A stretch of 64,000 bases of DNA from Erpobdella octoculata. Its lineage: Eukaryota > Annelida > Clitellata > Hirudinida > Erpobdellidae. Below, one piece after another: positions 54,437 through 64,000 of the stretch. A model generated the notes under the pieces. It had not been told where the DNA came from and searched no databases. It saw only the letters and a list, made by a program, of their open reading frames with translations. Location: NCBI GenBank assembly GCA_963978895.1, contig OZ022241.1, positions 14,511,856-14,575,855 of the forward strand, read 5' to 3'. Positions within the stretch are counted from its first letter, which is position 1, and each line of letters begins with the position of its first letter. Made by a program: the position numbers and the translations under genes.

Positions 54437-56599
54437 ATTTCTTTGTGTCAATTTTCTGCTTCTGATGCTTCTGAAAAATGTGCTATGGCTGTTGGTCCAA
54501 TGGAATGTACAGAATTGTGCTCCAGGTGCTGGTCTTCATTTTGGAAGCTTCTGACTATTTTTGACTTTCTGTACCGAGTTCCGTTGTAAGTTCTGGACTG
54601 TACTTTGGAAAGCTCACTAAATTTAGATAAGGAATTTTTCATTTTTAATTTGGAGCCTTGACAGTTATTGCCAAGTTTCATACACATAAGTCTATGTTTT
54701 TCTTCTGAGGTTTTGATTGTATCTGTTTTTTGTATCAATTTCTGCTTTGATGCTAAGCTGTATTCTCTCGAAAGTTTAGATGAAACTTTCACCTATGTTT
54801 ATCTGGTGCTTTTTTCTTATGAGGCTTCAATGGAATGTGCAGAATTGTGTTTCAGGTGTGTGTTTATTTTTGGAAACTTCAGTAGATTTAGAAATTTCAT
54901 CTTGATCAATATTTTTCTAATTTTTTCCTAGTTTGACTGCTTTGTTCAAAAATCTTGGCATTTATTACAAATTTTCAGTCACAGGTGTCAGAAAATTTCT
55001 TCTGCAAGTAAGGCTTGGTCTGTGCAAAAAAAATTGGCTTATAGGAACTGTTCTTAATGTTATTTGTTTGCTGCAGACATCTTAATAATTAATTCACTAA
55101 AATCTGTTACTTCATTTCATTATGTGACTGAGTCTTTTCTGTTGTTTGATTAAGAGCTTTTGACTATTTCTAAAGTTAAAAAATCTTTTACTTTAGGCCA
55201 TTCACTGTCGTTAAATTGTTTAGTCGATTACAAAGCATTAGCTAGGTCTGGTTCAATTTGTTTTGTCTTGATGGATTTTATCTCTTCGTGTCAATTTCCT
55301 ATGGTTTGAACTTAATGCATTTTGTTCAGAGGTTAAAACGAATCTTAGATCTTGGCTAATTTAATGTGTGGTAATTTTTTTATTAGGCTTCGACTGCGTA
55401 ACAAGTTCTTATAATAGTTTAGAAGTTTCTGGAACTGTAACTTGATCTTGGCATCTCAACAGCTGGTTTCTTCCTTGCACCAATTTCTTAACATTTTAGT
55501 GGATTATAATATTTCCAAGTTCAGATCATTTAGTGTCTTTTTTACTAGGTTTCAAACTTTGTGTGAAGTTTTTGTTTCAGATAATGGAATACAATTTGGA
55601 AGGTTCTGTGGATTTCTGAATCTGGTTTATTTTTTTATTTTTTGCCCAAGCTGTTTGTTTTAGCTGCTTTTTGAGTAAATTTCAAAAATGTTCATTTGAT
55701 ATAATTGTATTCGCTCATTAAGTGTAGTTCAGCGTCAGGTAATTTCTTTGAGCGTCTGAGACGAGTTCTTGATGCAGGTACTGGACTGCACTTCAGGAAG
55801 TTTTGTACATTTTGAAAACATAAACTTTTTTTGGTCTCATCTTCTTTTAGGCCACAAGTGGTCTCTACTGTTTCTGTTGACTTTTTGCTGATCATCGCCA
55901 TGATCATCATGACCAGAATGACGTTTAGTCACAAACCTGCAGGCTTCTGGATTTCATGGTTGGACATGTGTATCCAGTAGATTCAGTTGTTGTAGTTGGT
56001 GTTGTTGTCGATTCGGTAGTAGTAGATTCAGTTGTAGATCCAGAATTGTTCACATTTTTCGTCTAAACTTTTTTTTGGTGTGGTCATTCTTATTAATTTG
56101 TGTTAATTCAGCCTTGTTATGGTCTCCGCTTTGCTGATCGTTTCACTAGGAAGAAATGGTTCAACAACAATTCTAATCACTGAATTGTAGGAACAAAGTT
56201 AAATTAGACGCAAAAATCAATTGTCAATTTTTTTTGCACTGTCGATAACCATTTGTAATATTGTCAGTGAGCGTAATTTCTGCATCACCGATAATCACTG
56301 ATATGACCGTAATGTGGAATGTTCATAAAACTATCAGTAATTTTCCGGAGAGATTTTGAAAATGATTTGCAATGCCGTTATTATTTTTTTATATGCATGA
56401 GCAGTAGCATTATTTATTTAGATTTAATTTAGATTTAGAATAAGAAATGTATCCACGTGCAACAGGTTTTCTATTAAAAACAGTTTAGAATACCAAAAAA
56501 ATTACCAAGGCTCAGAGCCTTGTAGCGTTAATAAATAGAAGTTTTTATTTAATTATAAATTTGTCAGCGAAATCTTATTTGCGTTTTTATACTGCACTA

Positions 56600-59535
56600 T
56601 AGTCTGGTAGATTTAGCTTTTGATACGGAAATTTTAATAGACAAGCCAAAAAGTACATTAAACTATAGTATTTATTATAACTAAGAGCTGGAAAGAGATA
56701 CCAGACACAGATCGGTCCCTAAAAAAAGTTATTAGCAAAAGAAGTTGCTCAAAACTCGCGAATCTGTTTATTAACGCCAACCAATCAAAAGCCAGCTTTT
56801 TCTATTTCTGCGTAAAAAGTGACGCTTAATTTACAAATTATCTCCACGAAATTTAAACTTTTTACGCTCAAATGCTCATAAAACAGTTTAGTTATTTATT
56901 TCTATGTTTTTTTAACGAAATTTTTATTTTCCGTTTGCTTATGGAGCTGCACGAAGAATGTTGTTGATTATCAAATGCTTAGGCTTAAAGGCTTAAGGCT
57001 TAAACAGACTTAAACTGCCTTTAAACTAGTTTAACTCCTATGTATAAACGATTATGTACACTCAACTAGTCTACGTTTTCGAAATTCTCCAGTATTTAAA
57101 AAGCAATGCAACCTGAAAACACAACCTTATTTGAAAATAGCTGAAGGGGTGCCGGTTATGGGAATCGTACCACTTTTTAAAGGAAGACCATGCTTTTGAC
57201 CACTTTTTAATGGAAGACATCTTAAAAACAAGAAATTTATAAAACACTGGTTTTTAGAACAACATACATTTTAATTCTAAAAACAAAGTATAAGTTTCAA
57301 CTTATTAAATAATTATAATAATAACTGTTATCTAGCTTCAAAAATTATTATATTGAGCACAATTCAGTCGAGCAGAAGACTCAGATCTTCATCCATGACT
57401 TTACTTCTTGTGTCCACCACACATATCAAGAGTGCTGTAGACAGAAGGCTCAGGGTTGCCAGACTGAGAATGGTTTGCCAGCTGCTGTTACATTGGCTGT
57501 GACACTTAAATGCTTCCGAAGAGACCTTCTAAACACTAAACACTGACTAACACCACTTTAAACATTGTCAAATTTTAATTCAATTCAGAGACAGTTATAA
57601 CAACACTGACTAACACCACTTTAAACATTTTCAAATTTTAATTCAATTCAGAGACACTGTTAACAACTTTTGTCGTGCTGGCTGAAGTAAACTGGGAAGT
57701 GTAGATTATGAGGATTTTGTAGATAAATAATGCACATCATATCATAGTCAAATTGTTTGCTGTTTATTATAGCACACAAGCAAACAGTTTTGACATTGAG
57801 ACAATGCTTAGCAATATCCTCATGTGCAGAAGAACTTGTTACAACAATAATAGACGTGTAACTGGAGGAAAGATACAAGAGCTATTTTAATAAGTTATTA
57901 ATAACCATCAAAACCCTGCAGAACAAAGAAGACATTTTCTCAAGAACTTGATAAGTTTCTATATATCACTTTAAATAAAAATGTAATAACTGCTCACATT
58001 GGCCAACTCTGACATTTACACATATTTTACTATTATAGATATTATTTACAAGACCACTAATATAAAGTCAGTTATCTTAAACTTTGTCACAGCAACATTT
58101 ACAAGCTTATACAAGAACCTTCAAAACTGTTTTAAGAGCATCAAATTTTTTGCCAATTTAAAGAATAAATACATCCAACAACAAAGACTGATTTTGGGCA
58201 AGCCTAACTAAAATAGTATCTCATCGATTTTAACAGTTTTTTTCATACAGGCCTTCACATATATTGCCCTTAAACATATCTACTTCAAGATTATCAGTAT
58301 GAAGAGATTTATTACAAACTTTACCATAGCAATATTTACAGGCAGATACAATGTAGCTCATATTTAAAACATGAACAACTTTTAAAAGAGCATGGGCTTT
58401 TTTTAAAAATTTCACATTTACCACTTATACAATAATTAGGCTATCTGGGCTATCAGGTGCTGCCTCTATGTCAGTATTAATGAGACACAACTTAAAATCT
58501 ATTTTTCCCAGCTCCATCTGTCATTGTCTAAGAAATACTTCAATTTCATTTCCTGAAAATGAGTTTTCAAATCATGCATTTTCAGTTGAGGTAGCTTTCC
58601 AGGAATAATTTTTGAACTACTTTATATTTGGCTGGAATAATTGTTTATTGTGTGGAAAACCTAGATCTTAAATTCTTTTTATTGGAGCTAGATCAGCTAG
58701 CTACTAGAACTAAAACTAACACAAGGTTTGGGCTTATTTTTCTTTGCTTTGTTATTTACTTATGTATACAAACATCATTTATAGAGTTAAACTGTCAATT
58801 AAAATTGTATCTCCAATTACAGTTGCAGAATTCAATAGAGAAGTTTTCCCATCTTGTTTCAATATTTAGATTATTTTAAGTTTGTCTTCAGTAGCAGATT
58901 TACACACAACGAACTCCATTGCGATATTAGTTACATTTAGATTAAAAAATGTGCTAACTACAATACAAACTTACCATAACCAAACTTAACAGACGTAATA
59001 ACACGAATAAAAGAAAATAAAAAAAATACCAGAATGACTGACAAAAGACAAGACAAGATTGACCGAAGAAAAAACTATGCTATACAAACTATACAATTAT
59101 ACAACTATATAAATGAATAGGAGATTAAAAAAAACGCTGCCAAGAATCCAAAATCGTCCAAATCAAAATCGAAGGCTTAAATAATAAATTAAGATATTGA
59201 AGAGAAATCGAATTCAAACGCGATAAAACCGGCAATGCAAAATGAATACAAAGACAACGCAAATATAGCATAGTAAACGAGCCTTTATTGAATTCTTATT
59301 GGCTGAGCGAGTAAATATGTTACTGCGCGTAACGCGACATTGTCTTACGTAATGAGACAAAAGAGTACGCCTAAAATCATTAATAACTAGAGTACCATAA
59401 CTGCTCATTCGTGGTATCTTCATACAGACATTCTACAACATATTCTCTATTGAATGGTATAAAAATTGGCTTGTCTATTAAAATTTCCGATATTGCCTCG
59501 AAAAACTGCTAGATCTACCAGTCTACTAGTATAGT
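56600..59535. mobile_element. Possible DNA transposon bounded by an inverted pair
   Basis: CTGGTAGATTTAGC and GGAAATTTTAATAGACAAGC at 56600-56655 return inverted at 59463-59530, separated by 2.8 kb. A transposon with subterminal inverted repeats would explain this. No transposase is recognised. Minus-strand frames at 57660-57878 and 58230-58424 contain Cys-rich words (SACKYCYGKVCNKSL) that recur weakly at 58000-58150, perhaps a decayed repeated zinc-binding segment. Confidence 0.45.
57538..57660. repeat. 62-bp tandem duplication
   Basis: Two adjacent copies of a block with CACTGACTAACACCACTTTA and CAAATTTTAATTCAATTCAG, differing at only a few bases. Confidence 0.92.
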
Positions 59536-59826
59536 GTGTTTGAGCAGACGACTAGATTAAAACATGGCGCCAGACATAGATTTTATACAGTTATATAAAG
59601 TTAGTTAATAACATCTATGATTAATAAGCTATTTCTTTGAATAGCATCATCGTAGTATCAAATATCAAACAATAAATAGTAAAAATTAAATTACACACTA
59701 AATAATAATTCAGTGTGCAGAAATCAGTGTTGGCTCTGATTTTATTTTTTAAAATATTATCTAATTTTTCAATCAAATTTGAAATCATTTTGTAAAAATA
59801 ATTTTGGTTGTTATCAATTTATATTA

Positions 59827-60545
59827 TAGTAGCCCACGTCACTCACTCACTGATTCTGTCACGCTTACGTAATTAGTCGTATAGATTATATCAATGTGCA
59901 CGTAAGAATTTATGGCGCGCAGGCGTGTAATAAAAATTATTATGCAATTGTATCTGTCTCAGTCTCAGTCCTAGAGATCAAAAGAAGTGGCGCTGCAATC
60001 GAAAAATATTATATAATAGATTTAAAAAAATCTCAGAACCAAGGACCACTTCTCGATGCCGTCAATTCACAAGAAATGTCGTGTATACTGAAATTTTTTA
60101 ATAATCAATTATTGCACTTTTCAATTTTCACATCCTTTGAATTTATATGAAATACTTGAGTAAATTGAAAATTTTAACACAATAAAAAATTTCATTAAAT
60201 TTGCTGATATATACAAAAAAATTTATGGTTATCAAATGTCATTTTGTTTTTGTTGACTATTTTTTATAAAATGTATCAAGAGTACATCGTAATTTTAAAA
60301 CATGCGTCCTTGGGGCGGGCAAAACCACTATGTATGTATGTTAGCAATTACACATAACTCGGCGGCCGCAGGGGTCAGCAATCAGCAGTTGATAAAAGTT
60401 AGTGAGCGCAGGCGTGTAATAAAAGTTATTACGCAAGTGTACAATGACAGTCTCAAAGATAAAAAAAAGTGATACTGCAATCAGAAATGAACATATAATA
60501 AAATTTTAAAAAATCCGTCATTTTTGACGGGCTAACTCTAGTTAT
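59827..60545. repeat. Interspersed repeat (copy 2), without the P-type insertion
   Basis: Matches 22075-24560 end to end, except that both the 116-bp MITE and the P-type element are absent. It carries its own 26-base difference near 60255-60285. It provides the empty target sites for both insertions. Confidence 0.9.
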
Positions 60546-60800
60546 ATATACTCTCAGTAGGCAACACTCGTCTATGTTAACTCTCATTTTCCATTTATTG
60601 AACCATTCGATGACTCTATCAATGTCTTCTTGTAAATCGACTACATCATTAACACTTTCAATGACGCGATAAATCTTTGCATCATCGGCAAACATATATA
60701 ATGTTACAAGCTTTCTGGATGTCCAGGATGTCATTAATGTACCTATATCAAAAACAATAAAGGACCTAAAACGCGTCCTTGTGGCACACCACTAGAAACC
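60546..60800 (-). pseudogene. Non-LTR retrotransposon reverse-transcriptase fragment
   Basis: On the minus strand: SSGVPQGRVLGPLLFLI, a stop, then a frame with MFADDAKIYRVIESVNDVVD, LQEDIDRVIEWFNKWKMRVN. GVPQGxxLGPLLF and FADD with the following LQxDIDxVxxWxxxWxMxxN are hallmark RT blocks of LINE-type elements. It starts at the (ATCA)n array and ends where the interspersed repeat begins, so it is truncated at both ends and frameshifted once. Confidence 0.88.
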
Positions 60801-60810
60801 TGTGTAATAT

Positions 60811-61240
<430 letters not shown>

Positions 61241-61310
61241 TAAACTTATAAGGGGTCATCCATATATTACGTACGCACCGAGGGGGAGGGGGTATATGTA
61301 TGAAGTGAAT

Positions 61311-63203
61311 CAGGGACGTCATTTCAGCAAAACCTTAGGGGGGGCAAGATGTTTTAGGGGCCCACTTAGGGTCCTCTGCGCCTAAGCCCGAAACACAAAA
61401 TCTGCGCCCCATGCATAACATCTTTTACTTCCTGATGACCGGGGGGGGGGGTAGTTGGAGCCACTTTTCAAAAAAAATTTCGAACGTCACATAATATAAC
61501 GTCTGAGTGATCATAAAAGCATTTCCAACTGTCTCTACGAACAAGGCTATATGTATCCAAATCTGCTGTAAACGGTAATTAATATTGATGAACGAAGGAA
61601 ACTATAGTCTTTTATTTCTGAAAAAGTTAGTCTAATATGAATACACTGGACCCTCTTTTTTTTGTCACCCCCTTGATGTCGCCCGGGGCAGCTTGCCCAC
61701 CCCCTTAGCAACGCCTCTGGGCCCAATAATGCAAGTATCTACTGAATTTTTATGAAACGGATCTAGGCTAATAGTTCATATCTTTTTTTTAACTAAAGCT
61801 GGCATTTTAAATTAAGGTAATTCTAATATCGTTATTTTATAGTAGTTTATTGTTCTTTATACTAGGTGTTTTAAAACTCAAATATCAGTATGTGTAATAT
61901 ATATCGAAGTATCCTGTCGTGAATCATAATTTGATCTTTTTTTATCCGGGCTGGGACTGGCCGCAAAAGTGTGCTTATTCGGTCTGCAGAGAGAAAATCA
62001 TCAGATTGCGTATTGAAGGAATTCAGGCATGCAAGAAGATCACTATTTTCTGTAAATCGTGCGTGCAACTCTCGTTCCATTTTGAACTGTTCATAACTTT
62101 TTTAACACTTCTCCATCTCGACGTGAACGATCAAGCCTAGTTTCTTTAGCATCTCTTTTTTCTTTTATTCTCTATGGACAGCCTACTCGGCCAGGCTATG
62201 AATAACGCTAACCATCTTTATAACCGGGACGGCATTTTTTCTACATATAGCCGCATCCTATAATTACAAAAGCTTCTGTTTTTCTCTTCTCAAATCTCAC
62301 TAAAAACACGCAAAAAAATCCAATAGGGGCCCATATATAATAACTATTGGTTTACATAAAAGTCCGGAAGCCCAGTCCGCCTAAATGATGTCTTTGATTT
62401 TTGAAAGTTACGGTCTGAAAGGTGCCCATATATTAACCATGACCCACTTGAAAGGCAGGAATCTACATAAAAGTCAGGGAGGGCTACTTAACAGTCATGG
62501 AAGGGCCAGTCAAAAGTCAGGGAAAGGTCAGCTAAAAGTTAAGAGGGACCCACTTGAATGCCGGAGCCCACTTAAGTGCAGGGGACCAATTTAGTGCCGG
62601 GAAACCCACTGAAAGGTGCGGGAAGGGCCACTTAAGTCAGGAGGGGCTCACGTAGGTGCCGAGAGCCCACTTAAGTGCAGAGGCTCACGTAAGACCGGAG
62701 CCCACTTCAGTGCCGGAGCCCCATGAGTGCGTTGGGCTCACTTCAGTGTCAGGCCCTTTTAAGTGCGTGGGACCCACTTCAATGCCGAGTGCCCCTTAAG
62801 TACGTGGGGCCCACTGAAAAGTCTGGAAAGGGCTAATAAAAATCAGTAAGGGGCCCACTAATTTAGGTGCCGGGGGCCCTCTTAAGCGCAAGAGACCACT
62901 TAAGGGCGGGGGCTCACTTTACTGCGTAAGGCCCAACTTTAGTGCCGGGGCCCCCTAAGTACGTGGACCACTTTAGTGCCGGGAGCCCACTGAAAGTCCG
63001 GGAATAGCCACTTAAAAATCAGGAAGGGCCCACTAACGTAAGTGCATGGGGCCCACTTTAGTGATGAGGCCCACTTAACGGCGTGGGGCCCATTTTAGTG
63101 ATGGGGCCCACTTAACTGCGTGGGGCCCACTTTAGTGCCGGGGGCCCACTGAAAACTCAGGGGGGGCGATGGCCCCCCCCTGCCCCCCTAATTGACGTCC
63201 CTG
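61311..63203. mobile_element. hAT-type element filled with a GC-rich minisatellite
   Basis: The ends are CAGGGACGTCATTT and AATTGACGTCCCTG. AAGTGAAT flanks both sides (61303-61310 and 63204-63211), a perfect 8-bp duplication. It is related to the element at 27410 by ends and G-rich subterminal runs. No transposase was found. The right half is a degenerate minisatellite. Confidence 0.93.
62350..63170. repeat. Degenerate GGGCCCACTTTAGTGCCGG minisatellite
   Basis: Some thirty variants of GGGCCCACTT[A/T]AGTGC[C/G] separated by a few bases, spacing about 20-35. It is strikingly GC-rich against the window's AT-rich background. Confidence 0.85.
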
Positions 63204-63306
63204 AAGTGAATGTTTTGCCTATAAGTGCGTATGGGGAGTGGGGATGGAGGGGACTTCAAGAAATGCGTATGTAAACAAACAAGTAAATTAAAAACGAATT
63301 TTTAAA

Positions 63307-63624
63307 ACCAATGCTCTTATATGTAATTAAAACACAAATTTTGCAATCAATTTTTTCTTATATTACTCTTTTATTTTATGTTAAAGTCGAAATATCTTAA
63401 TTATATCGAAATATCGAAATTAATTAAAATTATCTAAATTAATTGACTTATTGTAAAACTAATAATTGAATATTGCATTGTCTTCTATTTTAAGCATGTA
63501 TGCAAAATTTGAAAAAATCTATCATCAGGAAGTGACTCAAAAATTGATTGCAAGATTTGAAACAGACAGAGAAACAAACAGACAGACAGAGAAACAGAGA
63601 CGACGAGTTAATAAAAGCATTGGT
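63307..63624 (-). repeat. CAATGCTTTTAT MITE family copy
   Basis: Reversed full copy, from ACCAATGCTCTTATATGTAA to ATAAAAGCATTGGT. Confidence 0.88.
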
Positions 63625-64000
63625 AATAATAATAAAAATATCATCAAAAAGCATCGAATTTAAATATCTCAACTATTTTCATGAAAATTTCGTACACGCT
63701 TGAGAATCGCGGTCAGTGAGTGTGGTTCGTGTTAACTTGGTAAAATAGTCTGCCAGTGGTTAGCGTTTTGTGGTCAAGAAAACCCTCAAGAAAACCCTCA
63801 AGAAACCCCTCGATAAAATCCTCAAGAAAATTAACTAAATTAATTGACTTATTGTAAAACTAATAATTGAATATTGCATTGTCTTCTATCTTGAGCATGT
63901 ATGCAAAATTTGAAAAAAATCTATCAACAGGAAGTGACTCAAAAACTGATTGCAAGATTTGAAACAGACAGAGAAACATACAGACAGAGAAACAGACAGA
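63625..64000 (-). repeat. Linker and truncated MITE copy, continuing past the window
   Basis: The reverse complement of 20164-20566: same linker (CGTACACGCTTGAGAATCGC, then CTCAAGAAAACCCTCAAG) and the start of another CAATGC-family copy. The whole dimer of about 700 bases at 20164-20886 is therefore repeated here in inverted orientation. Confidence 0.88.

Overview
This is an AT-rich eukaryotic window. Genes are split by GT-AG introns, there are AATAAA poly(A) signals, and DNA transposons are dense. The gene families (PPM1A/B phosphatase, BRAT1, UTP15) and the mobile elements (hAT, P/THAP, Merlin, piggyBac-like, non-LTR reverse transcriptase, tRNA-type SINE) point to a non-vertebrate metazoan. 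A short degenerate CCCTAA tract fits vertebrate-type telomere repeats. I cannot place the species; hydrozoan, tunicate and other AT-rich invertebrates all fit.

Four host genes are visible, all on the + strand. (1) 111-4500 holds the last four exons of a Lys/Ser-rich protein with a capping-protein-interaction (CPI)-like motif; its 5' part lies outside the window. (2) 6902-9161 is a PPM1A/PPM1B-type PP2C phosphatase with two possible C-termini. (3) 27153-35423 is BRAT1 in ten exons (804 codons, frame intact across every junction), ending in the DCY-type tail. (4) 46269-49806 is UTP15 in twelve exons (505 codons, frame intact). BRAT1 acts with the Integrator nuclease INTS11, UTP15 in the small-subunit processome, and PPM1 in kinase-cascade dephosphorylation. 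They are neighbours with no evident shared pathway.

The rest is largely mobile DNA, much of it with clear boundaries. hAT-type elements with 8-bp target duplications lie at 1543-2844, 20100-21709, 25057-26659, 27410-28775, 43882-44526 and 61311-63203. A three-deep nest of hATs occupies 35692-40351. A 1.5-kb element with a 9-bp duplication and a hAT-like dimerisation domain is at 41084-42591. A piggyBac-like MITE (TTAA duplication) is at 12664-13296, and a Merlin transposase relic at 15053-15684. A tandemly duplicated foldback unit fills 16109-19430. An internally deleted P-type element with a THAP domain (22682-24363) sits in a repeat whose uninterrupted copy is also in the window (59827-60545).

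From about 50.6 to 56 kb the sequence is a degenerate long-period repeat field with no convincing gene. The 56.6-59.5 kb segment is bounded by an inverted pair. The 3' end carries a reverse-transcriptase fragment fused to a 429-bp (ATCA)n array, a hAT element filled with a GC-rich minisatellite, and MITE-like copies.
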